This document shows, piece after piece, positions 1-5,840 of a stretch of 6,535 nt of DNA. Positions within the stretch are counted from its first letter, which is position 1, and each line of letters opens with the position of its first letter. The notes under the pieces were generated by a model. The model was given only the letters and a program-made list of their open reading frames with translations. It was not told where the DNA came from and made no database searches. This DNA comes from a bacterium HR39 (lineage in GTDB: Bacteria > Pseudomonadota > Alphaproteobacteria > Geminicoccales > Geminicoccaceae): positions 1 through 6,535 of the forward strand of contig BEIP01000083.1 in NCBI GenBank assembly GCA_002898955.1, in the 5' to 3' direction. Made by a program: the position numbers and the translations under genes.

Positions 1-128
1 TGCCGCCGAACGTCGAGCCCACCATCAGGGACCGCGACTTCACCATCTGCGTGATCGTGCCGCCGGCGGTGGCGGTCGAGGCCGCCGAGGAGGCCGCCGC
101 CGGGGAAGAGGCGGGCGGGGAGGAGTGA
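1..128 (+). CDS. rplY: 50S ribosomal protein L25/Ctc, C-terminal end (5' truncated)
   Basis: The frame with codons starting at position 3 stays open to TGA at 126-128 and gives the last 41 residues of a protein. The stretch EPTIRDRDFTICVIVPP resembles the end of the C-terminal beta domain of the long L25/Ctc form, where a 'DRDFTI' segment is typical. It is followed by an acidic Ala/Glu-rich tail, also usual for this family in alphaproteobacteria. L25 binds 5S rRNA in the large ribosomal subunit; the 5S-binding domain would lie upstream of the window. Its position just before pth and ychF matches the common alphaproteobacterial order and supports the call. Only the tail is visible, so the identification rests on one short motif plus context. 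Confidence 0.8.
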   Translation, partial: PPNVEPTIRDRDFTICVIVPPAVAVEAAEEAAAGEEAGGEE

Positions 129-144
129 TCCGGCGCTGGCGGCC

Positions 145-150
145 GGGAGG
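145..150 (+). promoter_or_regulatory. Ribosome binding site of pth
   Basis: GGGAGG ends 8 bases before the GTG at 159. It fixes the pth start, because the conserved N-terminal strand of Pth begins immediately after this GTG and no ATG is available before residue 24. Confidence 0.75.
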
Positions 151-158
151 ATCGGGCC

Positions 159-779
159 GTGTGGCTGTGGGTCGGTCTCGGCAATCCCGGCCGCCGCTAC
201 GCCGGCAACCGCCACAACGTCGGCTTCATGGCCCTCGAGGCCATCGCCCGGCGCTGGAACGCGCCCGGCTGGCGCCGCCAGTTCGAGGGCGAGACCAGCG
301 AGCTGCGCTTCGACGGTGAGCGCGTCGTGCTGCTGCTGCCGCAGACCTTCATGAACGAGTCGGGCCGCGCGGTGGCGGTGGCCGCCCGCTTCTTCCGCAT
401 CCCGCCCGAGCGCATCCTCGTCTTCCACGACGAGCTGGACCTGCCCACCGGGCGGGTGCGCATCAAGGAGGGCGGCGGCACGGCGGGGCACCGCGGCCTC
501 GAGAGCATCGCGCAGCTGTTGGGAAGCCGCGACTTCTGGCGCGTGCGCATCGGCATCGGCCATCCCGGCTCGCGCGAGAAGGTGGTGGGCTGGGTGCTCT
601 CGGATTTCCGCCCCGAGGAGCTGGAACTGATCGAGCCGGTGCTCGACGCCCTCGCGAGGCTCGCCCCCGAGCTCGCCGGGGGCCGCTTCGACCTCGTCCA
701 GAACCGCCTCGCCGGGCTGTGGCGCGAGCTGGCCGGTGCCTCGAAACCGGGGCCGCAGGGCTCCATATCCGCTTCGTAG
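159..779 (+). CDS. pth: Peptidyl-tRNA hydrolase
   Basis: Pth cleaves the ester bond of peptidyl-tRNAs released early from ribosomes and recycles the tRNA in the cytoplasm. The 206-residue product is close to the usual length of about 190-200, with a short non-conserved C-terminal tail. The family signature is clear: VGLGNPG at 5-11 with Asn9, the catalytic His19 in RHNVGF, the FMNESG segment at 64-69, and HDELDLP at 90-96, where Asp91 matches catalytic Asp93 of E. coli. The usual GGHNGL motif reads AGHRGL at 109-114, so the residue equivalent to E. coli Asn114 is Arg112. The GTG start is set by GGGAGG 8 bases upstream. The gene begins 30 bases after the L25 stop and ends 36 bases before ychF, suggesting one transcript. 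Confidence 0.96.
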   Translation: MWLWVGLGNPGRRYAGNRHNVGFMALEAIARRWNAPGWRRQFEGETSELRFDGERVVLLLPQTFMNESGRAVAVAARFFRIPPERILVFHDELDLPTGRVRIKEGGGTAGHRGLESIAQLLGSRDFWRVRIGIGHPGSREKVVGWVLSDFRPEELELIEPVLDALARLAPELAGGRFDLVQNRLAGLWRELAGASKPGPQGSISAS

Positions 780-815
780 ACCGTTCTGCCGACGCGGGAT
801 CGGACCGGGCTTCGC

Positions 816-1913
816 ATGGGATTCGCCTGTGGCATCGTCGGCCTGCCCAATGTGGGCAAGTCGACCCTCTTCAACGCGCTGACCGAAAGCGCCGCGGCCG
901 AGGCCGCCAACTACCCCTTCTGCACCATCGAGCCCAATGTGGGAATCGTGCCGGTGCCCGATCCGCGCCTCGACGTGATCGGCCGGCTCGCGAAGAGCGC
1001 GCGCATCGTCCCCACCCGCATCGAGATCCGCGACATCGCCGGGCTCGTGCGCGGCGCCTCGCGCGGCGAGGGCCTGGGCAACCGCTTCCTCGCCGCCATC
1101 CGCGAGGTGGACGCGGTGCTCCACGTGCTGCGCTGCTTCGAGGATCCCGACGTGGTGCACGTGGAAGGCGGCGTCGATCCGCTGCGCGATGCCGAACTGG
1201 TCGAGACGGAGCTGCTGCTCGCCGACATCGAGAGCCTGCAGCGCCAGAAGGAGGGGCTGGTGCGCCGGGCGCGGGGCGGCGAGCGCGAGGCGAAGGAGCG
1301 GCTCGCGCTGATCGAGCGCATCCTGCCCGTCATGGAGGAGGGCACCCCGGCCCGCGCGCTGGACCTCTCCGAGGACGAGCGGCGCCTCCTGCGCGGCTTC
1401 CACCTGCTGACGTCCAAGCCGGTCCTCTACGTCTGCAACGTCGAGGAGGACGCGGCCGCCACCGGCAACGCGCTCACCCGGGCGGTGGCGGAGATGGCCG
1501 AACGTCAGGGCGCCCGCACGCTGGTGGTGAGCGCGAAGGTGGAAGCGGAGCTGGTGGCGCTCGCTCCCGAGGAGCGGCGCGAATATCTGCAGGCGCTGGG
1601 GCTGGAGGAGCCGGGCCTCGCACGGGTGGTGCGCGAGGGCTACCGCCTGCTGGATCTCGTCACCTTCTTCACCGCCGGCCCCAGGGAGGCGCGGGCCTGG
1701 ACGGTGCGCCGCGGCGCACGGGCGCCGGAGGCCGCCGGGGTGATCCACAGCGACTTCGAGCGCGGCTTCATCTGCGCGGAGGTGATCGCCTACGAGGACT
1801 ACGTGGCCTGCGGCGGCGAGCAGGGCGCGAAGGACGCCGGGAAGATGCGCCTCGAGGGCCGCGACTACGTGATCCGCGACGGCGACATCTGCCTGTTCCG
1901 CTTCAACGTCTGA
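816..1913 (+). CDS. ychF: Ribosome-binding ATPase YchF (Obg-family, OLA1-like)
   Basis: YchF/OLA1 is a universally conserved P-loop NTPase of the Obg family that prefers ATP to GTP and binds ribosomes; it has been linked to redox and stress responses. The 365 residues match the normal size of about 363. Visible motifs are G1 GLPNVGKST at 9-17, the switch/G3 segment DIAGLVRGAS at 73-82 followed by GEGLGNRFL, the altered G4 motif NVEE at 208-211 (YchF proteins have NxxE in place of NKxD, the basis of ATP preference), and G5 SAK at 239-241. A helical insertion lies near 130-195. The C-terminal TGS domain covers about 280-365, with TFFTAGP, RAW, AAGVIHSDFERGFI and the final FRFNV. The ATG start gives the canonical N-terminus; the Shine-Dalgarno sequence before it is weak. 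Confidence 0.97.
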   Translation: MGFACGIVGLPNVGKSTLFNALTESAAAEAANYPFCTIEPNVGIVPVPDPRLDVIGRLAKSARIVPTRIEIRDIAGLVRGASRGEGLGNRFLAAIREVDAVLHVLRCFEDPDVVHVEGGVDPLRDAELVETELLLADIESLQRQKEGLVRRARGGEREAKERLALIERILPVMEEGTPARALDLSEDERRLLRGFHLLTSKPVLYVCNVEEDAAATGNALTRAVAEMAERQGARTLVVSAKVEAELVALAPEERREYLQALGLEEPGLARVVREGYRLLDLVTFFTAGPREARAWTVRRGARAPEAAGVIHSDFERGFICAEVIAYEDYVACGGEQGAKDAGKMRLEGRDYVIRDGDICLFRFNV

Positions 1914-1932
1914 GCCGGCGGGGACCGCCGGC
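1914..1932 (+). terminator. GC hairpin directly after ychF (possible terminator)
   Basis: GCCGGCGG (1914-1921) and CCGCCGGC (1925-1932) form a perfect 8-bp stem with a 3-base loop, starting on the base after the ychF stop. No T-tract follows, so it is not a textbook intrinsic terminator. In very GC-rich genomes such hairpins may still end transcripts or protect 3' ends. The convergent gene downstream makes a transcript end here plausible. Confidence 0.5.
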
Positions 1933-1940
1933 ACGCCGAA

Positions 1941-1958
1941 CGCCGGAATGCTCCGGCG
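1941..1958 (+). terminator. Second tandem hairpin in the convergent intergenic region
   Basis: CGCCGGA (1941-1947) pairs perfectly with TCCGGCG (1952-1958) around the loop ATGC, 8 bases beyond the first hairpin. It can form on either strand and may help end transcripts from both ychF and the opposing dsbA-like gene. It also lacks a T-tract. A weaker 5-bp stem, GCGCG/CGCGC, lies at 1973-1987. I see nothing else in 1959-2056. Confidence 0.4.
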
Positions 1959-2056
1959 GAGTGTGAGCGGACGCGCGGAAATCGCGCTTCGACAGTCGGT
2001 TGTCCGGTGATCCTGCAGCGGTTTCGCGCCCGGGCCGGCCGCCGTGCCGTCCGGCT

Positions 2057-2683
2057 TCAGGCGGCGAGGCGGGCGCGGGCCGCTTCCACCCGCCGGACCA
2101 GACCGTCGGGTGCGCACCAGCCGACGGTGACGGGCACCGCGCGCCCCGCTCCCAGCGCCAGCAGGGTGGGATAGCCGGAAACGCCGATTGCGGCCACGTC
2201 GGCCCACTCGCGCGCGAGCGCCGCGTCGGTGGCGGGATCGTGGAACAGGCGGTCGAAGTCGGCCCCGTCGACGCCGAACTCCCCGACCGCACAGGCGCGC
2301 AGCACGGCCGGATCCGTGGGATCCCCGCCCAGCGCATAGAAGCGCTCCTGGATGCGGTGGAAGAAGGTCAGCGCCAGCGCCGGCCACAGCGTGCGCATCA
2401 CCAGCACCGCCTTCGAGGCGGGGCGGGTGTCGTAGACGAAGCCCTCGCGTTCCAGCACCTCCCACGCGAAGGGCTGGCCGGTGAGCACATGCACCCGCTC
2501 CCAGTGGCCGCGCACACGGGCCCGCTGGGCGTCGTCCATGGGCCGTTCGGCCCGGCGCGGATCGAAGCCGCCGAGCGCCAGGGTGAGCGGGATGTCGGGG
2601 AGGGTCTCCTGCAGGTGCCGTAGCGCGGGCTGGAACCCCCAGCACCAGGAGCACATGGGATTGGCGACGTAGAGGAGTTCCAC
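2057..2683 (-). CDS. DsbA-family (FrnE/COG3531-like) thiol-disulfide oxidoreductase
   Basis: This 208-residue protein has a thioredoxin-type redox motif, CSWCWGF, at 11-17 (Cys11, Cys14) right after the first beta strand (LLYVANPM). A helical insertion fills about 45-150, including the DTRPASKAV segment resembling the DxxPA(C/S)xAV motif I recall from FrnE-like proteins. A cis-proline loop, GYPTLL, has Pro172, followed by the last strands and helix. This order is that of the DsbA fold. There is no signal peptide or membrane segment, so it should act in the cytoplasm on protein or small thiols; the substrate is unknown. The GTG start lies 4 bases after GGGGAGG, and codon 1 leads straight into strand one. 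It lies 24 bases behind tRNA-Pro on the same strand and may have no promoter of its own. Confidence 0.85.
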   Translation of the reverse strand: MELLYVANPMCSWCWGFQPALRHLQETLPDIPLTLALGGFDPRRAERPMDDAQRARVRGHWERVHVLTGQPFAWEVLEREGFVYDTRPASKAVLVMRTLWPALALTFFHRIQERFYALGGDPTDPAVLRACAVGEFGVDGADFDRLFHDPATDAALAREWADVAAIGVSGYPTLLALGAGRAVPVTVGWCAPDGLVRRVEAARARLAA

Positions 2684-2687
2684 GCGG

Positions 2688-2694
2688 CCTCCCC
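2688..2694 (-). promoter_or_regulatory. Ribosome binding site of the DsbA-like gene, squeezed against tRNA-Pro
   Basis: On the minus strand GGGGAGG lies 4 bases before the GTG at 2683-2681 and only 13 bases after the CCA end of tRNA-Pro. The space leaves little room for a separate promoter, so tRNA 3' processing would determine whether this site stays attached to the message. Confidence 0.65.
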
Positions 2695-2707
2695 GGAAAT
2701 GGAAGAA

Positions 2708-2784
2708 TGGTCGGAGTGGGGCGATTCGAACGCCCGACCCCCGCCTCCCGAAGGCGGTGCTCTACCAGGCTGAGCTACACTCCG
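2708..2784 (-). tRNA. tRNA-Pro (anticodon CGG)
   Basis: The 77-base minus-strand sequence folds into a complete cloverleaf with every stem perfectly paired: acceptor CGGAGTG/CACTCCG, D-stem GCTC/GAGC, anticodon stem CCGCC/GGCGG, T-stem GGGCG/CGCCC. The T-loop is the standard TTCGAAT. The anticodon loop TTCGGGA places CGG at 2750-2748, reading CCG proline codons, which suits a GC-rich genome. C1-G72 with discriminator A73 is typical of bacterial tRNA-Pro, and G37 fits the usual m1G37 site. The 3' CCA is encoded (2710-2708). Confidence 0.98.
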
Positions 2785-2796
2785 ACCGCGCCCGGG

Positions 2797-2825
2797 GATC
2801 TAGGCGAGCCCGCCCGTTCCGTCAA
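2797..2825 (-). promoter_or_regulatory. Sigma70-type promoter of tRNA-Pro
   Basis: On the minus strand TTGACG (2825-2820) matches the -35 consensus at 5 of 6 positions. It is followed after exactly 17 bases by TAGATC (2802-2797), a weaker -10. The -10 lies 12 bases before the mature tRNA 5' end, leaving a leader of only about 5 bases for RNase P to remove. The stretch between the -10 and the tRNA is nearly all G and C, as in stable-RNA promoters under stringent control. Confidence 0.65.
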
Positions 2826-2857
2826 CGCCCGACACGGCCGCGCGGGACATCGACCGT

Positions 2858-2887
2858 CTTGGCGCGGGCGGCCCCGGCGCGCTAACT
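2858..2887 (+). promoter_or_regulatory. Candidate promoter of the chorismate mutase-hisC-tyrC operon
   Basis: CTTGGC (2858-2863), an 18-base spacer and CTAACT (2882-2887) resemble the alphaproteobacterial pattern CTTGAC-N17-CTATAT (5 of 6 and 4 of 6). Transcription would begin near 2894, giving a leader of about 23 bases before the GTG at 2917. It points away from the tRNA promoter, so 2785-2916 would be a divergent control region. The match is moderate and spacing slightly long. I see no attenuator or riboswitch in the short leader. Confidence 0.4.
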
Positions 2888-2916
2888 CGGCGGCGGAGAG
2901 CCGGGGACGGAAGAGG

Positions 2917-3750
2917 GTGCTGGAGCGGCTTCGCGCCGAGATCGACCGCATCGACGACGAGCTCCTGGAGCTCCTCGCGCGGCGCATCGAACTCGCCGGC
3001 GACATCGCGCGGGAAAAGCGCAGCCGCGACGGCGAGGGGCCGGTGGTGCGCCCGGCGCGCGAGGCGGCCATTCTGCGCCGGCTGGTGCAACGGGCGGCGG
3101 GCCGCTTTCCGACCGATGCCCTCGTGCGCATCTGGCGCGAGCTCTTCGCCGCCACCAGCCGCGCCCAGCGGCCCTTCGCCGTGGCGGTCTTCGCCCGCAG
3201 CTGCCGCGAATATGAGGCGGTGCGCGATCATGTGGGTTCGGTGGTGCCGCTCCTGCGGGCGGAGTCCTGCGAACAGGCGGCGCGCATGTGGCAGGACGGC
3301 CGCGCCGAATTCCTCGCCCTGCCGCTCGATGCCGGAACGGCCACCTGGTGGCGCGGGCTGGCCGACAGGCCCGGGCGCGAGCCGGGGGCGGCCGTGCGGC
3401 TGCCCCTTTTCGTCCGCGAAGGGGAGGAGCCGCCGGTGCTGTTCCTCCTCGGCCGGGTGCCGCCCGAGCCCAGCGGCGCCGACCGCTCGCTGCTGATGGT
3501 GGAGCTCGACGACCTGCTGAGCCGCGCGGGCCTTCTGGAGGCGCTCGCCCGCGCCGGCGCCGCGCCGCAGCACCTGGCGCTCGTGGAGGAACCCGGCCGG
3601 GTGGTCCACTTCGTCGAGGTGGCCGGCTTCCTCGCCGGCGAGGAGGAGAGGAAGGCGGCGGGGCTGCTCGCGCCGGTGGCGGCGCACGTCTTGCGCGTCG
3701 CGGTCCTCGGCGCATATCCCGAACCGATGCGGCTTCCCGCCGCCTCCTGA
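2917..3750 (+). CDS. Chorismate mutase (AroQ type) with degenerate prephenate dehydratase and ACT remnants
   Basis: This 277-residue protein should convert chorismate to prephenate, the branch point to Phe and Tyr. Residues 1-85 form the helical AroQ domain: LRAEIDRIDDELLELLARR, AREK and ARE, giving Arg6, Arg23, Lys34, Arg48 and Glu49 as counterparts of E. coli P-protein Arg11, Arg28, Lys39, Arg51 and Glu52. Residues 86-185 resemble a shortened prephenate dehydratase; the segment FLLGRVPPEP (176-185) aligns with the region after the TRF motif, but that motif is VLF here (174-176). Residues 189-277 resemble the P-protein ACT domain, with RSLLMVEL, AGLLEAL and the closing VLGAYPEP, but VEEP replaces ESRP. 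I infer a mutase without dehydratase activity. The GTG start lies 9 bases after GGGGA; no other start codon lies in frame between the tRNA and this point. Confidence 0.88.
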   Translation: MLERLRAEIDRIDDELLELLARRIELAGDIAREKRSRDGEGPVVRPAREAAILRRLVQRAAGRFPTDALVRIWRELFAATSRAQRPFAVAVFARSCREYEAVRDHVGSVVPLLRAESCEQAARMWQDGRAEFLALPLDAGTATWWRGLADRPGREPGAAVRLPLFVREGEEPPVLFLLGRVPPEPSGADRSLLMVELDDLLSRAGLLEALARAGAAPQHLALVEEPGRVVHFVEVAGFLAGEEERKAAGLLAPVAAHVLRVAVLGAYPEPMRLPAAS

Positions 3751-3780
3751 AAGACGTCCTCCGGAGAGTGGATCCTTCCG

Positions 3781-4881
3781 ATGGCGCCGAGACCGCGCCC
3801 CGGCATCCTCGACATCGAGCCCTATGTGGGCGGCCGCGCCGAGATCGACGGCCGTCCCGCCGTCAAGCTCTCCTCCAACGAGAACCCGCTCGGGCCGAGC
3901 CCGAAGGCGGTCGAGGCCTACCGCGAGGCCGCGGCGAGCCTGCACCGCTATCCCGACGGCGGTGCCGGGGCGCTGCGCGCGGCCATCGGCCGGCGCTTCA
4001 ACCTCGATCCCGCCCGCATCGTCTGCGGCGCCGGCTCGGACGAGCTCATCTCGCTGCTGGTGCGCGCCTATGCCGGGCCCGGCGACGAGGTGCTGATGAG
4101 CCGCCACGGCTTCCTCATGTACAGGATCGCGGCCCTCGCCGCCGGCTGTCACGTGGTCATGGCGCCGGAGAAGGAGCTGCGTGCGGACGTGGACGCACTG
4201 CTCGCGCGGGTGAATTCGCGCACGCGCATCCTCTTCCTCGCCAATCCCAACAATCCGACCGGCTCGTATCTGACCGGCGAGGAACTGGCACGGCTCCGCC
4301 GCGAACTGCCGGAGGACGTGCTGCTGGTGATCGACGCGGCCTACGCGGAATATGCCGCGGACGCGCCGGACTACGACGACGGCAGCACGCTCGCCGCCAC
4401 CCACGACAACGTCGTCATGACCCGCACCTTCTCCAAGCTCTTCGGTCTGGCCGCTCTGCGGCTGGGGTGGATGTACGCGCATCCCGCCATCTGCGACGTG
4501 ATGCACCGGGTGCGCAATCCCTTCAACGTCTCCACCCCCGCCCAGATGGCCGGCATCGCCGCGCTCGCGGACCTCGACCACCAGGAGCGCTCGCGCGAGC
4601 ACAACCGCCGCTGGCGGGCGTGGCTTGCGGACGCGATCGCGCGGCTCGGGCCGAAGGTGTGGCCGAGCGTCGCCAACTTCCTGCTGATCGAGTTCCCCCG
4701 CGAGCCCGGGCGCGATGCGGCCGCCGCCGAGGCCTTCCTCGAATCCGAAGGCATCATCCCGCGGCGCATGGACCCCTACGGCCTGCCCCACACGCTGCGG
4801 GTGAGCGTCGGGCTCGAGGAGGAGAACCGCAGGCTGGTCGAGGCCCTTGCCCGCTTCACCGGCCGGGAGGTGCGGTCGTGA
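3781..4881 (+). CDS. hisC: Histidinol-phosphate aminotransferase (possible aromatic aminotransferase)
   Basis: A 366-residue class I/II PLP-dependent aminotransferase of the HisC family, at the usual length. HisC moves an amino group from glutamate to imidazole-acetol phosphate in histidine synthesis. Seen motifs: KLSSNENPLGPSP at 29-41, HRYPD at 55-59, GAGSDELI at 83-90 (cofactor phosphate binding), NPNNPTG at 155-161, IDAAYAEY at 184-191 (Asp185 and Tyr188 contact PLP), TFSKLFGLAALRLGW at 216-230 with Schiff-base Lys219 and phosphate-binding Arg227, and the C-terminal LRVSVG. GGAGAG stands 12 bases before the ATG. It lies 30 bases after chorismate mutase and overlaps tyrC by 4 bases. HisC enzymes often accept aromatic keto acids, so in this setting it may also make Tyr or Phe, or amino-acylate prephenate. 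Confidence 0.93.
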   Translation: MAPRPRPGILDIEPYVGGRAEIDGRPAVKLSSNENPLGPSPKAVEAYREAAASLHRYPDGGAGALRAAIGRRFNLDPARIVCGAGSDELISLLVRAYAGPGDEVLMSRHGFLMYRIAALAAGCHVVMAPEKELRADVDALLARVNSRTRILFLANPNNPTGSYLTGEELARLRRELPEDVLLVIDAAYAEYAADAPDYDDGSTLAATHDNVVMTRTFSKLFGLAALRLGWMYAHPAICDVMHRVRNPFNVSTPAQMAGIAALADLDHQERSREHNRRWRAWLADAIARLGPKVWPSVANFLLIEFPREPGRDAAAAEAFLESEGIIPRRMDPYGLPHTLRVSVGLEEENRRLVEALARFTGREVRS

Positions 4882-5840
4882 CCCCCTTCCGGCGCGTGGC
4901 GCTGCTCGGCATCGGCCTCATCAACGGCTCGCTGGCGCTGGTGCTGAAGAACCGCGGCGGGGCGGAGCACATCGTCGCCTGCGCCCGGCGCGAGGAGACC
5001 CGCCGGCGCGCCCTCGAGCTCGGCCTGTGCCACGAGGCGGTCGCCGATCCCGCCCGCGCGGTGGAGGGGGCGGATCTGGTGGTGCTGGGCGTTCCGCCCG
5101 GGGCCATGGGACAGGTGGCGGCGGCCATGGCGCCAGGGCTCGATCCCGCGGCCATCGTCACCGACGTGGGCTCCGTCAAGACCCGCATCATCGAGGAGGT
5201 GGTGCCGCACCTGCCCGACCCCTCCCGCTTCGTGCCCGGCCATCCGGTGGCCGGCACCGAGCACTCCGGGCCCGATGCCGCCTTCGAGACCCTGTTCGAG
5301 GGCCGGCGCACCATCCTCACCCCCATCGAGGACACCGATCGCGGGGCGGTGGGGCGGGTCGCGGAGATGTGGCGGCTCGCCGGCTCCGAGGTCGACACCA
5401 TGACCCCGGAGCACCACGACCGGGTGCTCGCCATCACCTCGCACCTGCCGCACCTCATCGCCTACACCATCGTCGGCACGGTGGCCGATCTGGAAAAGCA
5501 GACGCAGAGCGAGGTGTTCAAGTACGCTGCCGGCGGCTTCACCGACTTCACCCGCATCGCCGCCTCCGATCCCGTCATGTGGCGCGACATCTTCCTCAAC
5601 AACCGCGAGGCGGTGCTCGAGATGCTGGGGCGCTTCACCGAGGACCTCGTGCGCCTGCAGCGCGCCATCCGCTGGGGCGACGGCGACACCCTCTTCGAGC
5701 TGTTCTCGCGCACCCGGGCCATCCGCCGCGCCGTCATCAAGGCGGGCCAGGCCTACGAGCGCCGCCCGGTGCCGCCCACCGCCGCCGACGACGGTGCGGG
5801 CACGGCCGGCGACCACGGGGTAGACGGGACCCGCCCATGA
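4878..5840 (+). CDS. tyrC: Prephenate/arogenate (cyclohexadienyl) dehydrogenase
   Basis: This 320-residue TyrA-family enzyme oxidatively decarboxylates prephenate to 4-hydroxyphenylpyruvate, or arogenate to tyrosine. The N-terminal Rossmann domain starts with VALLGIGLINGSLA (7-20); the third glycine of GxGxxG is Asn16. VVLGVPP (68-74) and TDVGSVK (95-101) follow. The catalytic segment HPVAGTEHSGP (122-132) holds His122. The helical C-terminal domain has SHLPH (188-192) and GGFTDFTRIAASDP (219-232), with Arg226 likely binding substrate carboxylate. No ACT domain is present, so tyrosine control through one is not expected. The last 25 or so residues are a Pro/Ala/Asp/Gly tail without conservation that I recognise. 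The GTG overlaps the hisC stop (GTGA) and has GGGAGG 7 bases upstream. Substrate (prephenate, arogenate or both) cannot be read from sequence; tyrA is an alternative symbol. Confidence 0.93.
   Translation: MTPFRRVALLGIGLINGSLALVLKNRGGAEHIVACARREETRRRALELGLCHEAVADPARAVEGADLVVLGVPPGAMGQVAAAMAPGLDPAAIVTDVGSVKTRIIEEVVPHLPDPSRFVPGHPVAGTEHSGPDAAFETLFEGRRTILTPIEDTDRGAVGRVAEMWRLAGSEVDTMTPEHHDRVLAITSHLPHLIAYTIVGTVADLEKQTQSEVFKYAAGGFTDFTRIAASDPVMWRDIFLNNREAVLEMLGRFTEDLVRLQRAIRWGDGDTLFELFSRTRAIRRAVIKAGQAYERRPVPPTAADDGAGTAGDHGVDGTRP

Noticed and set aside
719..1966. A 415-codon + strand frame overlapping ychF
   Set aside because: It is a frame-shifted shadow of ychF with a low-complexity Arg/Gly/Ala product; ychF itself is intact in frame 816-1913.
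2000..2623. + strand open frames opposite the DsbA-like gene
   Set aside because: Their products have no recognisable motif, while the minus-strand frame has the CxxC motif, cis-proline and a ribosome binding site.
2708..2784. tRNA-Pro as an integration (att) site
   Set aside because: No integrase, no duplicated tRNA 3' end and no change in base composition is seen on either side.
3759..3766. Palindrome CTCCGGAG covering the hisC ribosome binding site, as a possible operator or sequestering structure
   Set aside because: It is only 8 bases with no loop and no second copy nearby; such palindromes are expected by chance at this GC content.
2800..4791. A 663-codon open frame on the minus strand opposite chorismate mutase and hisC
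   Set aside because: It is a GC-skew shadow of two well-supported genes: low-complexity, His/Arg/Gly/Ala-rich translation with no recognisable domain and no sensible start context.
3288..4877. Upstream in-frame extension of tyrC by about 530 codons
   Set aside because: The extension runs through chorismate mutase and hisC in another frame and is Arg/Pro/Ala junk. The GTG at 4878 has a strong ribosome binding site and the Rossmann strand follows at once.
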